Assembly (NCBI RefSeq): GCF_022606355.1
Contig: NZ_JAHHZQ010000006.1
Span: forward strand, 1 to 64,000
Source of the DNA: Leifsonia shinshuensis
GTDB lineage: Bacteria > Actinomycetota > Actinomycetes > Actinomycetales > Microbacteriaceae
Reading direction: 5' to 3'
Length of the DNA: 64,000 nt
Below, piece by piece: positions 26,031 to 34,700 of this stretch; the first letter of the stretch is position 1, and each line of letters opens with the position of its first letter. The position numbers and the translations under genes are program-made. The notes beneath the pieces were generated by a model that was not told where the DNA came from, made no database searches, and saw only the letters and a list, made by a program, of their open reading frames with translations.

Positions 26031-27029
26031 ATGGGACGACGACCAACCATCAACGACGTAGCGGAAGCGGCGGGCGTTTCCGCCGCGACCGTGTCGAAAG
26101 CGGTCAACGGCCGCTACGGCGTCGCCTCCCACACGGCCGAGCGCGTGCTGCAGGTCGTGGAGGAGCTCGGCTACGAGTCCAGCCTGGTCGCGAGCAGCAT
26201 GCGGTCACGCCAGACCGGCGTGATCGGAGTGCTGGTCGCCGACTTCGAACCGTTCAGCGCAGAGGTCTTGAAGGGCGTCGGGGCGGCGCTCGCCGACTCC
26301 CGCTACGACCTCCTCGCCTACAGCGGCTCGCGCCAGCTCTCCCCCGAGGGGTGGGAGCGGCGCTCGCTCAGCCGGCTGAGCGGCACACTGATCGACGGCG
26401 TCATCATGGTGACCCCCACGGTCGTCAACGCGAACGCCGACGTCCCGATCGTCGCCGTCGACCCGCACACCGGCCGCGCCGACCTGCCCACCGTGGAGTC
26501 GGACAGCTTCGGAGGGGCGCGCAGCGCTGCCGACTTCCTGATCGGGCTGGGGCACCGCCGCATCGGCTTCGTCGCCGGCCGCCCCGACCTGCGGTCGTCG
26601 GCGGCGCGCGACGCCGGCTACCGGCGCGCGCTCAGCGAGGCCGGGATCGCGTACGACCCCGCGATCGTCGGCGTCGGCAACTACGAGCAGGAGAGCGCCA
26701 GGGAGGCCGCCCGCCGGCTCCTCGCCGCCCCGGAACGTCCCAGCGCGATCTTCGCCGCCAACGACCTGTCGGCCATCGTCGTCATCGAGGTGGCGCACGA
26801 GCTGGGCCTGGAGGTGCCGCGCGACCTCTCCGTGGTCGGCTTCGACGACATCCCCGAGGCCTCGCGATACTCGACGCCGCTGACCACCATCCGGCAGCCG
26901 ATGGGACGCCTCGGCGCGGCCGCGGCCGAGATGGTCGTCGCGCTGATGTCGGGCGAGACCCCCGACCCGACCCACGTGCGTCTCCCGACGCGCCTCATCC
27001 GCCGGGCGAGCACCGCCCCGCCCGCCTAG
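26031..27029 (+). CDS. LacI-family regulator
   Basis: LacI/GalR repressor of 332 residues. The N-terminal HTH is clear (PTINDVAEAAGVSAATVSKAVNG) and the hinge is YESSLVASSMRSRQTGVIGV. A periplasmic-binding-like ligand domain follows with GLGHRRIGFVAG and LSVVGFDDIPEASRYSTPLTT (seen in parts). The ATG at 26031 lies 8 bases after TATGCT without a Shine-Dalgarno sequence. It is divergent from the sugar importer and is most likely its local repressor, with the imported sugar or a GH3 product as inducer. Confidence 0.94.
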   Translation: MGRRPTINDVAEAAGVSAATVSKAVNGRYGVASHTAERVLQVVEELGYESSLVASSMRSRQTGVIGVLVADFEPFSAEVLKGVGAALADSRYDLLAYSGSRQLSPEGWERRSLSRLSGTLIDGVIMVTPTVVNANADVPIVAVDPHTGRADLPTVESDSFGGARSAADFLIGLGHRRIGFVAGRPDLRSSAARDAGYRRALSEAGIAYDPAIVGVGNYEQESAREAARRLLAAPERPSAIFAANDLSAIVVIEVAHELGLEVPRDLSVVGFDDIPEASRYSTPLTTIRQPMGRLGAAAAEMVVALMSGETPDPTHVRLPTRLIRRASTAPPA

Positions 27030-27049
27030 CCGCCCCCTTCCTGCGACAT

Positions 27050-27106
27050 CGAAGGGCACCCAAACGCCCCAAAAACCGTGTTTTAGGGGCGTTTGGGTGC
27101 CCCTCG
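27050..27106. repeat. Long hairpin element, family B copy 2
   Basis: A perfect 17-bp arm pair, GGGCACCCAAACGCCCC (27054-27070) and its complement at 27086-27102, is extended inward by AAAAC/GTTTT and outward by CGA/TCG. It lies 21 bases after the LacI stop and 60 bases before the endonuclease gene. It is in the same orientation as the copy that ends that gene. Confidence 0.9.
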
Positions 27107-27165
27107 GCGGGTGGGGTTGTGGATAACTCGGGAGGGCGGGCGGCTCTTGTGCGAGGGTGGCGGGC

Positions 27166-28074
27166 ATGCCACGACAGCGCAGCGCCCTTCCTGCCGGACT
27201 CCGGGACTCCTCGTTCACGACTGCCGAGGCGACCGCGCTCGGCGTCGGCAGCAAGCGTCTGCGCGGCGGCGACCTCGTGACGCCGATCCGGGGCACCCGG
27301 CTCACCCGGGAGGCCGACGGGCTGATCGCACGGTGCCGCGCCTACGCGCTGCACCGTCGCGTCGACTTCGCCTTCAGCCACGCGACCGCCGCGAGCCTGT
27401 ACGGCGTCCCGTTGCCGCGCACGGACGACCGCATCCACGTGAGCGTGCGTGCGCCGGGCCGGGCGCCGGACATCCGGGGTCACGTCGGGCACAAGCTCTC
27501 GCGCTGGGAGACGCGCACCGTCCACGGTCTGCCGGTCACGACGCCGGAACAGACCTGGCTCGACCTGGCCCAGCTGTTCCCGCGCGATGCGCTCGTGGTC
27601 GCGGGCGACTTCTTCGTCGGCGGCGATGCACCGCTCACCGATCGGATTGCGTTGGCCCGCGCGATCGCTGCGTCGCCGGGGCGTCGAGGCATCGGCCGGG
27701 CGCGGGAGGCGATCCACTCGATCCGCCACGGAGCGGAGTCGCCGGGAGAGTCACGGCTGCGTCTGCTCCTGGCTGATGCCGGCCTGCCGGTTCCGCTGCT
27801 CAACCATGAGCTGCGGGATGCGTCGGGAGGATTCGTCGCACGTATCGACCTCGCCTATGAGCACGCACGGGTCGCGCTCGAGTACGAGGGCGACATCCAC
27901 CGCGTCGACCGCCGGGTCTGGCAGAAGGACATCCGCCGCCGCGAGCGCGTCGAGGATCTCGGTTGGCGCATGGTCCGCGTCACCGCGGACGACCTCCACA
28001 CTCCGGCAGTGCTCGTCCACCGCGTCCGAAAGCTCATCGAGGGGCACGCAAACGCCCCTACACGCGGGTTTTAG
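27166..28074 (+). CDS. AbiEi-like HTH plus DUF559/Vsr-like endonuclease
   Basis: Predicted nuclease of 302 residues. The N-terminus (about residues 15-60: FTTAEATALGVGSKRLRGGDLVTPIRGTRL, seen in parts) resembles the AbiEi-type winged helix. The C-terminus (about residues 210-290) is a DUF559/Vsr-like PD-(D/E)xK domain: ARIDLAYEHARVALEYEGD, then HRVDRRVWQKDIRRRERVEDLGWR and VRVTADDL. ATG 27166 follows GAGGG; GTG 27157 is possible. The gene is bracketed by family B hairpins, and its last ten codons and stop lie inside the downstream copy, so the repeat has supplied its C-terminus. Function is unknown. Confidence 0.82.
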   Translation: MPRQRSALPAGLRDSSFTTAEATALGVGSKRLRGGDLVTPIRGTRLTREADGLIARCRAYALHRRVDFAFSHATAASLYGVPLPRTDDRIHVSVRAPGRAPDIRGHVGHKLSRWETRTVHGLPVTTPEQTWLDLAQLFPRDALVVAGDFFVGGDAPLTDRIALARAIAASPGRRGIGRAREAIHSIRHGAESPGESRLRLLLADAGLPVPLLNHELRDASGGFVARIDLAYEHARVALEYEGDIHRVDRRVWQKDIRRRERVEDLGWRMVRVTADDLHTPAVLVHRVRKLIEGHANAPTRGF

Positions 28075-28094
28075 GGGCGCTTGCGTGCCCCTCG
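28038..28094. repeat. Long hairpin element, family B copy 3
   Basis: Arm GGGGCACGCAAACGCCCCTA (28041-28060) pairs with 28072-28091 over 20 bp with one mismatch, extended by CGA/TCG on the outside. It covers the 3' end of the endonuclease gene, whose stop is at 28072-28074. GC-rich direct GGAGG runs follow at 28100-28125. Confidence 0.9.
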
Positions 28095-28137
28095 GTGGAC
28101 GGAGGGGAGGGGAGGGGAGGGGAGGGCGCGGCGCCCG

Positions 28138-28740
28138 TCAGAGCGTGGTGGGGGCGCCGAGGCCGTCGGCGGCGGCCCGCATCGCGGCCTCGGCGCTCGC
28201 GACCGTGATCAGCGAGTTGCCCGCGACGATGTGCAGCCCGTAGGCGTCTTCGAGCGCGACCAGGTTCATCGCCAGGGTCTCCAGGGGCAGCGCGGGAGCG
28301 AACACCCCCGCCGCGATGCCGCGCTCCAGGATGCCCGCGTAGGTCGCGAGCTGGCGCCGGTACATCCGTTCGACCAGTTCGTCGTGGAGGGTGGAGGTGC
28401 CCGCCAGCACGTCGAACTCGTAGAGCAGGCGCATCAGCGCGTCGTCCGGCCCGCTCGGGAGGCCCTCCCGGATGGCGGCGGCGAGCTGCAGCTGCGGCTC
28501 GGCGATGCCGGCGACGACTGCGTCGCGGTGGTCGCAGAAGCGTTCCAGACCGGCGCGGTGGGCCTCCACCAGCAGTTGGTCGAGGTCCTCGTAGTAGTAC
28601 AGGATCGCGCCGCGGGTCAGCCCGGCCTTCGCCGCCACATCGGCGAGCGAGAGCGAGCGGAGGCCGCGCTCGCCGACGGCGCTCAGCGCCGCCTCGATGA
28701 GGTCGGCGCGCCGCTCGTCCTGCTTGCGGGGTCGGGCCAT
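28138..28740 (-). CDS. TetR-family regulator
   Basis: TetR repressor of 200 residues. The HTH reads RRADLIEAALSAVGERGL, LSLADVAAKAGLTRGAILYYY, EDLDQLLVE; the C-terminal half is a BetI-like helical ligand domain. TAGTGT lies 6 bases before the ATG with no Shine-Dalgarno sequence, so translation is probably leaderless. It lies downstream of, and on the same strand as, the cluster B surface genes (30 bases after the small Ig-like gene), but its own promoter-like sequence suggests independent control. Confidence 0.9.
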   Translation of the reverse strand: MARPRKQDERRADLIEAALSAVGERGLRSLSLADVAAKAGLTRGAILYYYEDLDQLLVEAHRAGLERFCDHRDAVVAGIAEPQLQLAAAIREGLPSGPDDALMRLLYEFDVLAGTSTLHDELVERMYRRQLATYAGILERGIAAGVFAPALPLETLAMNLVALEDAYGLHIVAGNSLITVASAEAAMRAAADGLGAPTTL

Positions 28741-28770
28741 GCCTCGACACTACCGGCGCCCGCGCCGCGG

Positions 28771-29241
28771 TCAGGCGCACGTCCACAGCAGCACGACGCC
28801 GCCCACGCCGAGCACTGTGGTGATCGTGCGGGTCTGCAGGGAGGGCGGCGATGTCCAGCCCGCGGCGTTCGCCGTCACGGTGACCGTCGAGGTGCCGAGC
28901 AGCGACAGTGTCGCGCCGGTGACGCTCCCGCTCGTCCCCGACACGGTCGCGGAGCCGCTCCCCGCCGTCCCCGTCCAGGTGAGCGTGTAGCTCTGCGGTG
29001 TCAGCGCGCTCCCACCGGAGGCCGGGGCCGTCCACGTGAACGGGACGCCGCCGGAGAGGAGGCCGCTCGCCGACCCGCAGCTGAGCGTCGGCACCGGGTT
29101 GATGGTCGCCGATGAGACTAACGCCGTCGTGAAGCTGCTGCGCGACCATCCGGCGTCCGCGCGCGGAAGAGACGCCGTCGCCGACGGCAGGAGTAGCCCG
29201 GCGGCGAGGCCGACGACGAGGAGGACGACGCGGCGCTTCAC
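28771..29241 (-). CDS. Small exported Ig-like/FN3-like protein
   Basis: Predicted exported protein of 156 residues. A short basic start and hydrophobic segment (about residues 4-22) is followed by GWSRSSFTTALVSSATI, which resembles a degenerate SipW-type mature start. A single beta-sandwich follows with PTLSCGSASG and PFTWTAPASGG, suggesting an Ig or fibronectin-III fold, and a hydrophobic C-terminal strand. The GTG at 29241 overlaps the signal-peptidase-fusion stop (GTGA), so it is the last coupled gene of cluster B. Confidence 0.7.
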   Translation of the reverse strand: MKRRVVLLVVGLAAGLLLPSATASLPRADAGWSRSSFTTALVSSATINPVPTLSCGSASGLLSGGVPFTWTAPASGGSALTPQSYTLTWTGTAGSGSATVSGTSGSVTGATLSLLGTSTVTVTANAAGWTSPPSLQTRTITTVLGVGGVVLLWTCA

Positions 29242-30419
29242 GACGGCCGCCTCCTGGACCGGGCGAACGCGGCCGCGGTGGTGCCCGCCGCTATGGCGCC
29301 GCCGGCGAGCAGGAGCGGAAGCTCGGGGACGCCCGCCCCGGTGTCCGCCAGCTCGTTCGGCCGGGTGGAGGCGCTGACGGAGTCGCCGGCTCCCCACGCC
29401 CAGACCGCCAGTTCTGCGGAACCGCGCGACGTGGAGCCGGGGGCGACGACCACGTCCACCGCCAGCCAGCGCTGAGCGGTGGAGGGCATGGAGCCGATGG
29501 GGCGCGGAGCGGAGCCGGGGAGCGCCGCGGCCGGCGTGGCTTGGAGCAGTGTCTCCGGCGCGCCGGGGCAGGTGGTGCCCGCCCACGGCGCGGGGCAGGC
29601 GATGACAGAGACGATGAGTGACGGGGTGAGTGCGCCGGTCGCGGTCAACCCGAGCCGGATCGTCGCGGGGGTCGGCGGGTGCGCGGAGATTCCGACCGTC
29701 CATCGGACCGGGGCGCCGGGACGGAGCGCAGCGAAGCGCTCGGGATCGGCGACGGAGGTGAGCGTGAGGTAGCGGCTCGACGTGGTGGTGACGACGGTCG
29801 CGGCGTGCGCTCCCGGGGCCGGCCCGGCGACCAGGGCGCAGACCGCGATGCCGGTCCCGGCCAGGATGACGGCGACGGCCGCCGCGCCGGAACCGGGCGT
29901 GCGGTGCCGGCCGCGGGCCGCCCGCCGCGCGCGGTCCTCCCTCGGCCAGAACGCCCATCCCACCAGGGCGGCCGCTCCCAGCGTCGCGGCCCCGAGGAAG
30001 ACCGGGCTCGACGCGAACGCCACCGCCTGCGCGCCTCCTGGCACGCTCGCCACGACGATCCGCACCTGGGTCACCCGGTAGGGGGCCGGATCGTCTGCCG
30101 CGTTCGCATCTCCGCGCAGCACGAGTTCGGTGATGCCGTTGCCCGCCGGGATCGCGCTGACGACGCGATGGGTGATCGGGAGCTCGCCAGGCCGGTCGAC
30201 GGTCACGACGTCGCCCGGCCGCACCTCCGACGCGGGGATCGCCCGGACGAGGGCGACGGCGCCGGCAGGGATGGTCGGGCTCATCGAGCCGGTGCTGAAC
30301 AGGATCAGACCGACGTGGAAGACGACGGCGAGGATCGCGCCCACGATGCACAGCGCGCCCGCGGCCGCCGCGAGCGTCAGCAGCGCGTCGGCAGTTCTGG
30401 GGACCAGTCGTGTCGTCAT
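29238..30419 (-). CDS. Signal peptidase I fused to an LAxTG-anchored ectodomain
   Basis: Protein of 393 residues with an unusual layout. Residues 1-135 are an ER-type signal peptidase: helix at about 15-41, catalytic Ser45 in STGSMSPTIP, GDVV at 70-73, His84 in PITHRVV, and GDAN at 103-106. Two more hydrophobic segments (about 138-158, 180-206) lead to a Thr/Ala-rich ectodomain, then LADTG near 357, a hydrophobic stretch and the basic tail ARSRRRPS. It overlaps both neighbours by 4 bases. It should process the two SipW-type proteins of cluster B; the sorting signal suggests the protease or its ectodomain becomes wall-linked. Confidence 0.85.
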   Translation of the reverse strand: MTTRLVPRTADALLTLAAAAGALCIVGAILAVVFHVGLILFSTGSMSPTIPAGAVALVRAIPASEVRPGDVVTVDRPGELPITHRVVSAIPAGNGITELVLRGDANAADDPAPYRVTQVRIVVASVPGGAQAVAFASSPVFLGAATLGAAALVGWAFWPREDRARRAARGRHRTPGSGAAAVAVILAGTGIAVCALVAGPAPGAHAATVVTTTSSRYLTLTSVADPERFAALRPGAPVRWTVGISAHPPTPATIRLGLTATGALTPSLIVSVIACPAPWAGTTCPGAPETLLQATPAAALPGSAPRPIGSMPSTAQRWLAVDVVVAPGSTSRGSAELAVWAWGAGDSVSASTRPNELADTGAGVPELPLLLAGGAIAAGTTAAAFARSRRRPS

Positions 30420-31054
30420 CCCGACACCGCCGTGAACTGCCAGGTCGCGGAGGCCGACCTGCCCTGGAGGCTGTTCGCCGCGCCGGTCGGGAGGGTGACC
30501 TCGAAGCAGAATCCGGTGGGGCTGCCGGGCGCGCCGGCGGTGGCGGCGGCCAAGGGGTTGACCACTCCCGCCTCCTGACCGGCGGTGAGCGGTCGCGTCG
30601 TACCTGCTGACCCGACGACGAAGGCCGGCGTGCCGGAGAACGCCGACGCGGCGCACGTCCCCGTCGTGCGCACGACCCGGTACACGAGCGCCCCGCCCAG
30701 CGTGGCCGCGTCCGTGCCGCCGAGCGTCGCCCCGTTCAGTGTCACCGTGCCGGCGACCGACGCGGCCGTCGTGCGGATGAGCACGGGCAGATACGCGGAG
30801 ACTCCGGGGGCGAACGCACCGGAGATGGTCGCGCTCGCGCCGGGGGCCGTGGCGTTGGCGGCGTAGGGGGAGCCGCCGACGCTCGACTCGGTGGCGAACA
30901 CCGAGCCGGTGAACGACGCGGTGCCGTACTCGACATCCGTCCAGCTGGCGAGCGTCATCCCGGCTCCCGATCCGAGTACGACGCCCGCAGCCAGCACCGC
31001 CCGCAGCCGGAGCGCCCGAACACTCCGGCTGCGCGGCGGCGGCTCGAGGGGCAT
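30416..31054 (-). CDS. SipW-type exported surface protein
   Basis: Predicted exported protein of 212 residues. A basic N-terminus (RSRSVRALRLR) and hydrophobic segment end in MTLASWTD, the SipW-type signature in ASW form, followed by TASFTGSVFATES. The mature part is Ala/Thr/Gly-rich beta structure with two Cys (GTCAAS, GFCFEV). The ATG at 31054 gives the normal signal length. Its stop overlaps the start of the signal peptidase fusion (ATGA). It ends in SATWQFTAVSG, nearly the same as the SATWQFQAASQ end of its neighbour, so the two are paralogues. Confidence 0.83.
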   Translation of the reverse strand: MPLEPPPRSRSVRALRLRAVLAAGVVLGSGAGMTLASWTDVEYGTASFTGSVFATESSVGGSPYAANATAPGASATISGAFAPGVSAYLPVLIRTTAASVAGTVTLNGATLGGTDAATLGGALVYRVVRTTGTCAASAFSGTPAFVVGSAGTTRPLTAGQEAGVVNPLAAATAGAPGSPTGFCFEVTLPTGAANSLQGRSASATWQFTAVSG

Positions 31055-31059
31055 CGGCG

Positions 31060-31668
31060 CTACTGGCTCGCCGCCTGGAACTGCCAGGTCGCGCTGCCGC
31101 TCTGGCCCTGGGCGAGCCCCGGGCCCGCCGTCACCTTGAAGCACAAGTAGACCGGCGCCCCTGCCGAGCCGCCCGTGCCCGCCGCCAGAGAGAACGTCGT
31201 CGAGGCCGGGACCGTGCTCAGCGCCGTTCCCGCGGGGACGAGCGTGGTGCCGGTCGTCGCCGCGGTGCAGCCGAAGGTGGTCGTCTGCAGCAGCTGGTAG
31301 GTCAGGTTGGTCACGGTGCCGGCGGTGCCGGCACTGGTGACGGTCACCGTGGCGTTGTTCGTCGTGTTCGCCGCGAGCTCCACCGCGAACGGCGCGGCTG
31401 CGACGTCGGTCGGTGACAGGGATGCGGCGTTCACGGTGAAGGGCAGAGTCGCCGCCGTGCCGGCGGTGGCGTGATCGGTGAAGGTGGTCCCGTCGGTGCT
31501 GCCGACCAGGTTGAACGTCCCGGCGGTGAACGTGCCGGTCGCGAACTCCGAGTCGTTCCAGGCGGCGAGTGTCACGGCGGCGCCGGCGCCGAGCACGAGC
31601 CCGGCGGCCAGCACGGCCCTCACTTTGCGGCGGCGTCCGGAGGCGCGCACCGCTGGGGTGTCGGTCAT
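31060..31668 (-). CDS. SipW-type exported surface protein
   Basis: Predicted exported protein of 202 residues, paralogous to the next gene. Its signal is RRRKVRAVLAAGLVLGAG then VTLAAWNDSEF, with the mature motif TGTFTAGTFNLVGS typical of SipW-processed proteins. Thr/Ala/Val-rich beta strands carry a Cys pair (TTFGCTA, YLCFKV), and the chain ends SATWQFQAASQ. AAGGAAGAGAG precedes the ATG. Only 5 bases separate it from the following paralogue. It may be the main repeating subunit of a surface fibre, by analogy with TasA (inference). Confidence 0.85.
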   Translation of the reverse strand: MTDTPAVRASGRRRKVRAVLAAGLVLGAGAAVTLAAWNDSEFATGTFTAGTFNLVGSTDGTTFTDHATAGTAATLPFTVNAASLSPTDVAAAPFAVELAANTTNNATVTVTSAGTAGTVTNLTYQLLQTTTFGCTAATTGTTLVPAGTALSTVPASTTFSLAAGTGGSAGAPVYLCFKVTAGPGLAQGQSGSATWQFQAASQ

Positions 31669-31712
31669 GGTCTCTCTTCCTTCTGCTTGGTGCGTTTCTG
31701 GCAGGCGCGTTT

Positions 31713-34700
31713 CTACTGAGCGCGCCGGGTTCGACGCAGGACGATCACGGCGCCGCCCAGAGTGAGCAGCAGGCCGAGGCCGGCGAGCAGCATGGCGCCG
31801 CCGGTGTCGGACCCGGTGTCGGCGAGGCCGCTCGGGTCGGAGCCTGTCGCTGCGGAGCCGGTCGATCCGCCTCCCGCCGGGGGATCGACGTAGCGGAACC
31901 CGCCGGAGAGCGTCCCGGTGCCGCAGGCCGCCGTGCCCACCACGGTGACATCCACCGTGCCGGCGCCGGCCGGGCTGACCGCCGTGAGCGTGGCGTCGTC
32001 GATCACGGCGAACGAGGTCGCCGGTGTCGTCCCGAACAGCACGGCGGTCGCGCCGGTGAAGCAGCCGCCCGTCACCGTGACGGTGGTGCCTCCGCCGTTC
32101 GGTCCGGAGCCCGGCGTCACCCCGTCGACGGTCGTCCCGGGGTCGTAGGTGAAGGTCGCGGGGGGCGTCGAACCGACCGGTGTCGTCGCCACGATCGGGA
32201 CGGCGCCGGCGGCGTGCGCCGGTGTCGTGATCGTGATGGTACCGTCACCGACGACCGTGAACGGGACGGACTGACCGTCGACGGTGACGCCCGTGGTTCC
32301 CGTGAACCCGCTTCCCGAGATTGTCACGGTCGTGCCGCCGCGCGCCGGTCCGTGATCGGGTGCGAGTCCGGAGATCGCGGGTGCGCCCGGGACGACGTCG
32401 AAGGTGAACGTCCCGGGGGAGGACGCTCCGTTCGGGTGCTGCACGATCACTCCCACCGCTCCCGGCGCATGGGCCGGTGTCGTGACGGTGATCGTGGTGT
32501 CGTTCACGACGGTGAAGGCGGTGCCGGGAGCGCCTCCGAAGGTCACGCCGGTGGCTCCCGTGAACCCGGTACCCGTGAGGGTGACGGTCGTGCCTCCGGT
32601 CTGCGGCCCGTGCGTCGGGGTGAGGCTCGTGATCGCCGGCACGGCGAGGTAGGTGAAGGTGCCGGGAGCGGAGTCTGCGACGGGGGAGAGTACGACCACG
32701 TCCACCGGGCCCGGGGTCCCCGCAGGCGTGGTGGCCGTGATCGTGGTGTCGTTCACCACGGTGACCCCGGTCGCCGGCGCGCCGCCGACCGTCACGCCGG
32801 TGGCCCCGGTGAACCCGGCACCCGTGATGGTGATCGCCGTGCCTCCGGTCTGCGGTCCGCTGTTCGGCGTGATGCCGGTGATGGCCGGGACGGCGAGGTA
32901 GGTGAAGGTGCCGGGCGCGGAGTTCGCGACCGGGTGCTGCACCACGACGTTCACCGCCCCAGGAGCGTGAGCCGGTGTCGCGACGGTGATCGTGGTGTCG
33001 TTCACCACCGTGAACCCCACCCCGGGGATGCCGTCGAACGTGACCCCGGTGGCACCCGTGAATCCGCTGCCGGTGATGGTCACGGCGGTGCCGCCGGTCT
33101 GCGGGCCCTGGGCGGGGGCGATGCCGGTGATGGCCGGGACCGGGAGATAGGTGAAGGTGCCAGGCGCGGAGTCGGCCGCCGGGTTCTGCACCACGACGTC
33201 CACGGCGCCCGGCGCTCCGGGCGGCGTCGTGGCCGTGATGGTGGTGTCGTTCACGACGGTGACCCCCGTGGCCGGGACGCCGTCGAACGTGACGCCCGTC
33301 GAGCCGGTGAAGCCGGATCCCGTGATCGTGACGGTGGTGCCTCCGGTCTGCGGTCCGCTGTTCGGCGTGATCGAGGTGATGGCCGGGACGGCGAGGTAGG
33401 TGAAGGCGCCAGGGGCCGAGTCCGCGACCGGGGACTGCACGACCACGTCGACCGCCCCGGGCGCGCCGGGCGGTGTCGTCGCGGTGATGGTGGTGTCGTT
33501 CACGACAGTGAACGCGGTACCGGGGTTCCCGCCGAAGGTGACGCCGGTCGCGCCCGTGAAACCGGAACCGGTGATGGTGACGGCCGTCCCTCCCGTGGCC
33601 GGTCCGCTGGCGGGGGCGATCGAGGTGATCGCGGGGACGGGCAGGAACGTGAAGTCCCCGGGGACGGACTGGCCGCCGGGAGCAGTCACCACCACGCCGA
33701 CCGGGCCGACGGCGTGCGCCGGCGTGGTCGCGGTGATCGTGCCGTCATTCACCACGGTGACGCCCGCGGCCGGGGTGCCGCCGAAAGTGACGGTCGTCGC
33801 GCCGGTGAAACCGGAGCCCGTGATGGTGACCGGCGTCCCTCCCGTCTGCGGGCCGCTGGCTGGGGCCACCGCGGTGATGGCCGGAGCGGCGAGGAAGGTG
33901 TAGGTCAGCGGAGCCGTCGCGCCCAGCGGATGCTGCACCACGACGTTCACCGCCCCGGGTGCGTGCGCCGGGGTGGTCACCGTGATCGTGGTGTCGTTCA
34001 CGACGGTGAACGTGCCGCCGGCGATCCCGTCGAAGGTGACGCCGGTCGCGCCGGTGAAGCCCGTGCCGGTGATCGTCACGGTCGTGCCTCCCGCCTGCGG
34101 CCCCTGCGCCGGTGTGATGCCGGTCGCGGTCGGCGGAGCGGCGAGCGTGTCGGGGCCGACGCTCGCGTTCGCGACGTCGAGCACCAGAGCTGATGCCGCT
34201 GGCAGGACGGTCGCGCGCAGGGCGGTCTCGGTGAACACCCCACCCGTGGTCGACTGGTTGTTGGCGGTCAGCGTCACCACCTGGCTCAACACGGGGTCGA
34301 GCGCGGGGACGAGCGTGTTCGCGACCGGCGCGATCACCGCGGGGCCGAGCGCCGTGACGAGGGAACCCACCGCGCTCAGCGGACCGGTCAGCGCGCTCAG
34401 GACCGTTCCCAGCGGGAGTCCGAGCCCGATGCCGGCGAGAGCGATCCCGGAGGTGTCGCCGCCGAGGAGCGCCCCGACGGTGGAGTTCACGGTGACGACC
34501 GGCACGCCGAGCACACTCACGCCGGCGGTCACGCCGAGCCCGTCGATGGCGGTGGTGAGGGTGTTCTGCACGCGCGTCAGGAGCGACCCGACGACGCCGG
34601 TGATGCGGTTGCCGATCTCGGCGATGACCGGGCCGCTGAGGAGGTTCGTGTCGGGGGCGAGACCTTCGAGGGCCGTGATCGCGCCGAGATCGACGGTGAC

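Noticed and set aside
31883-34135. Repeat array as a CRISPR or satellite
   Set aside because: The 249-base units are in frame and encode IPT/TIG domains.
31569-34193. 874-codon + strand frame opposite the TIG-repeat gene
   Set aside because: Its Arg/Gly-rich periodic sequence is the mirror of the 249-bp repeats on the coding minus strand; no domain is recognisable.
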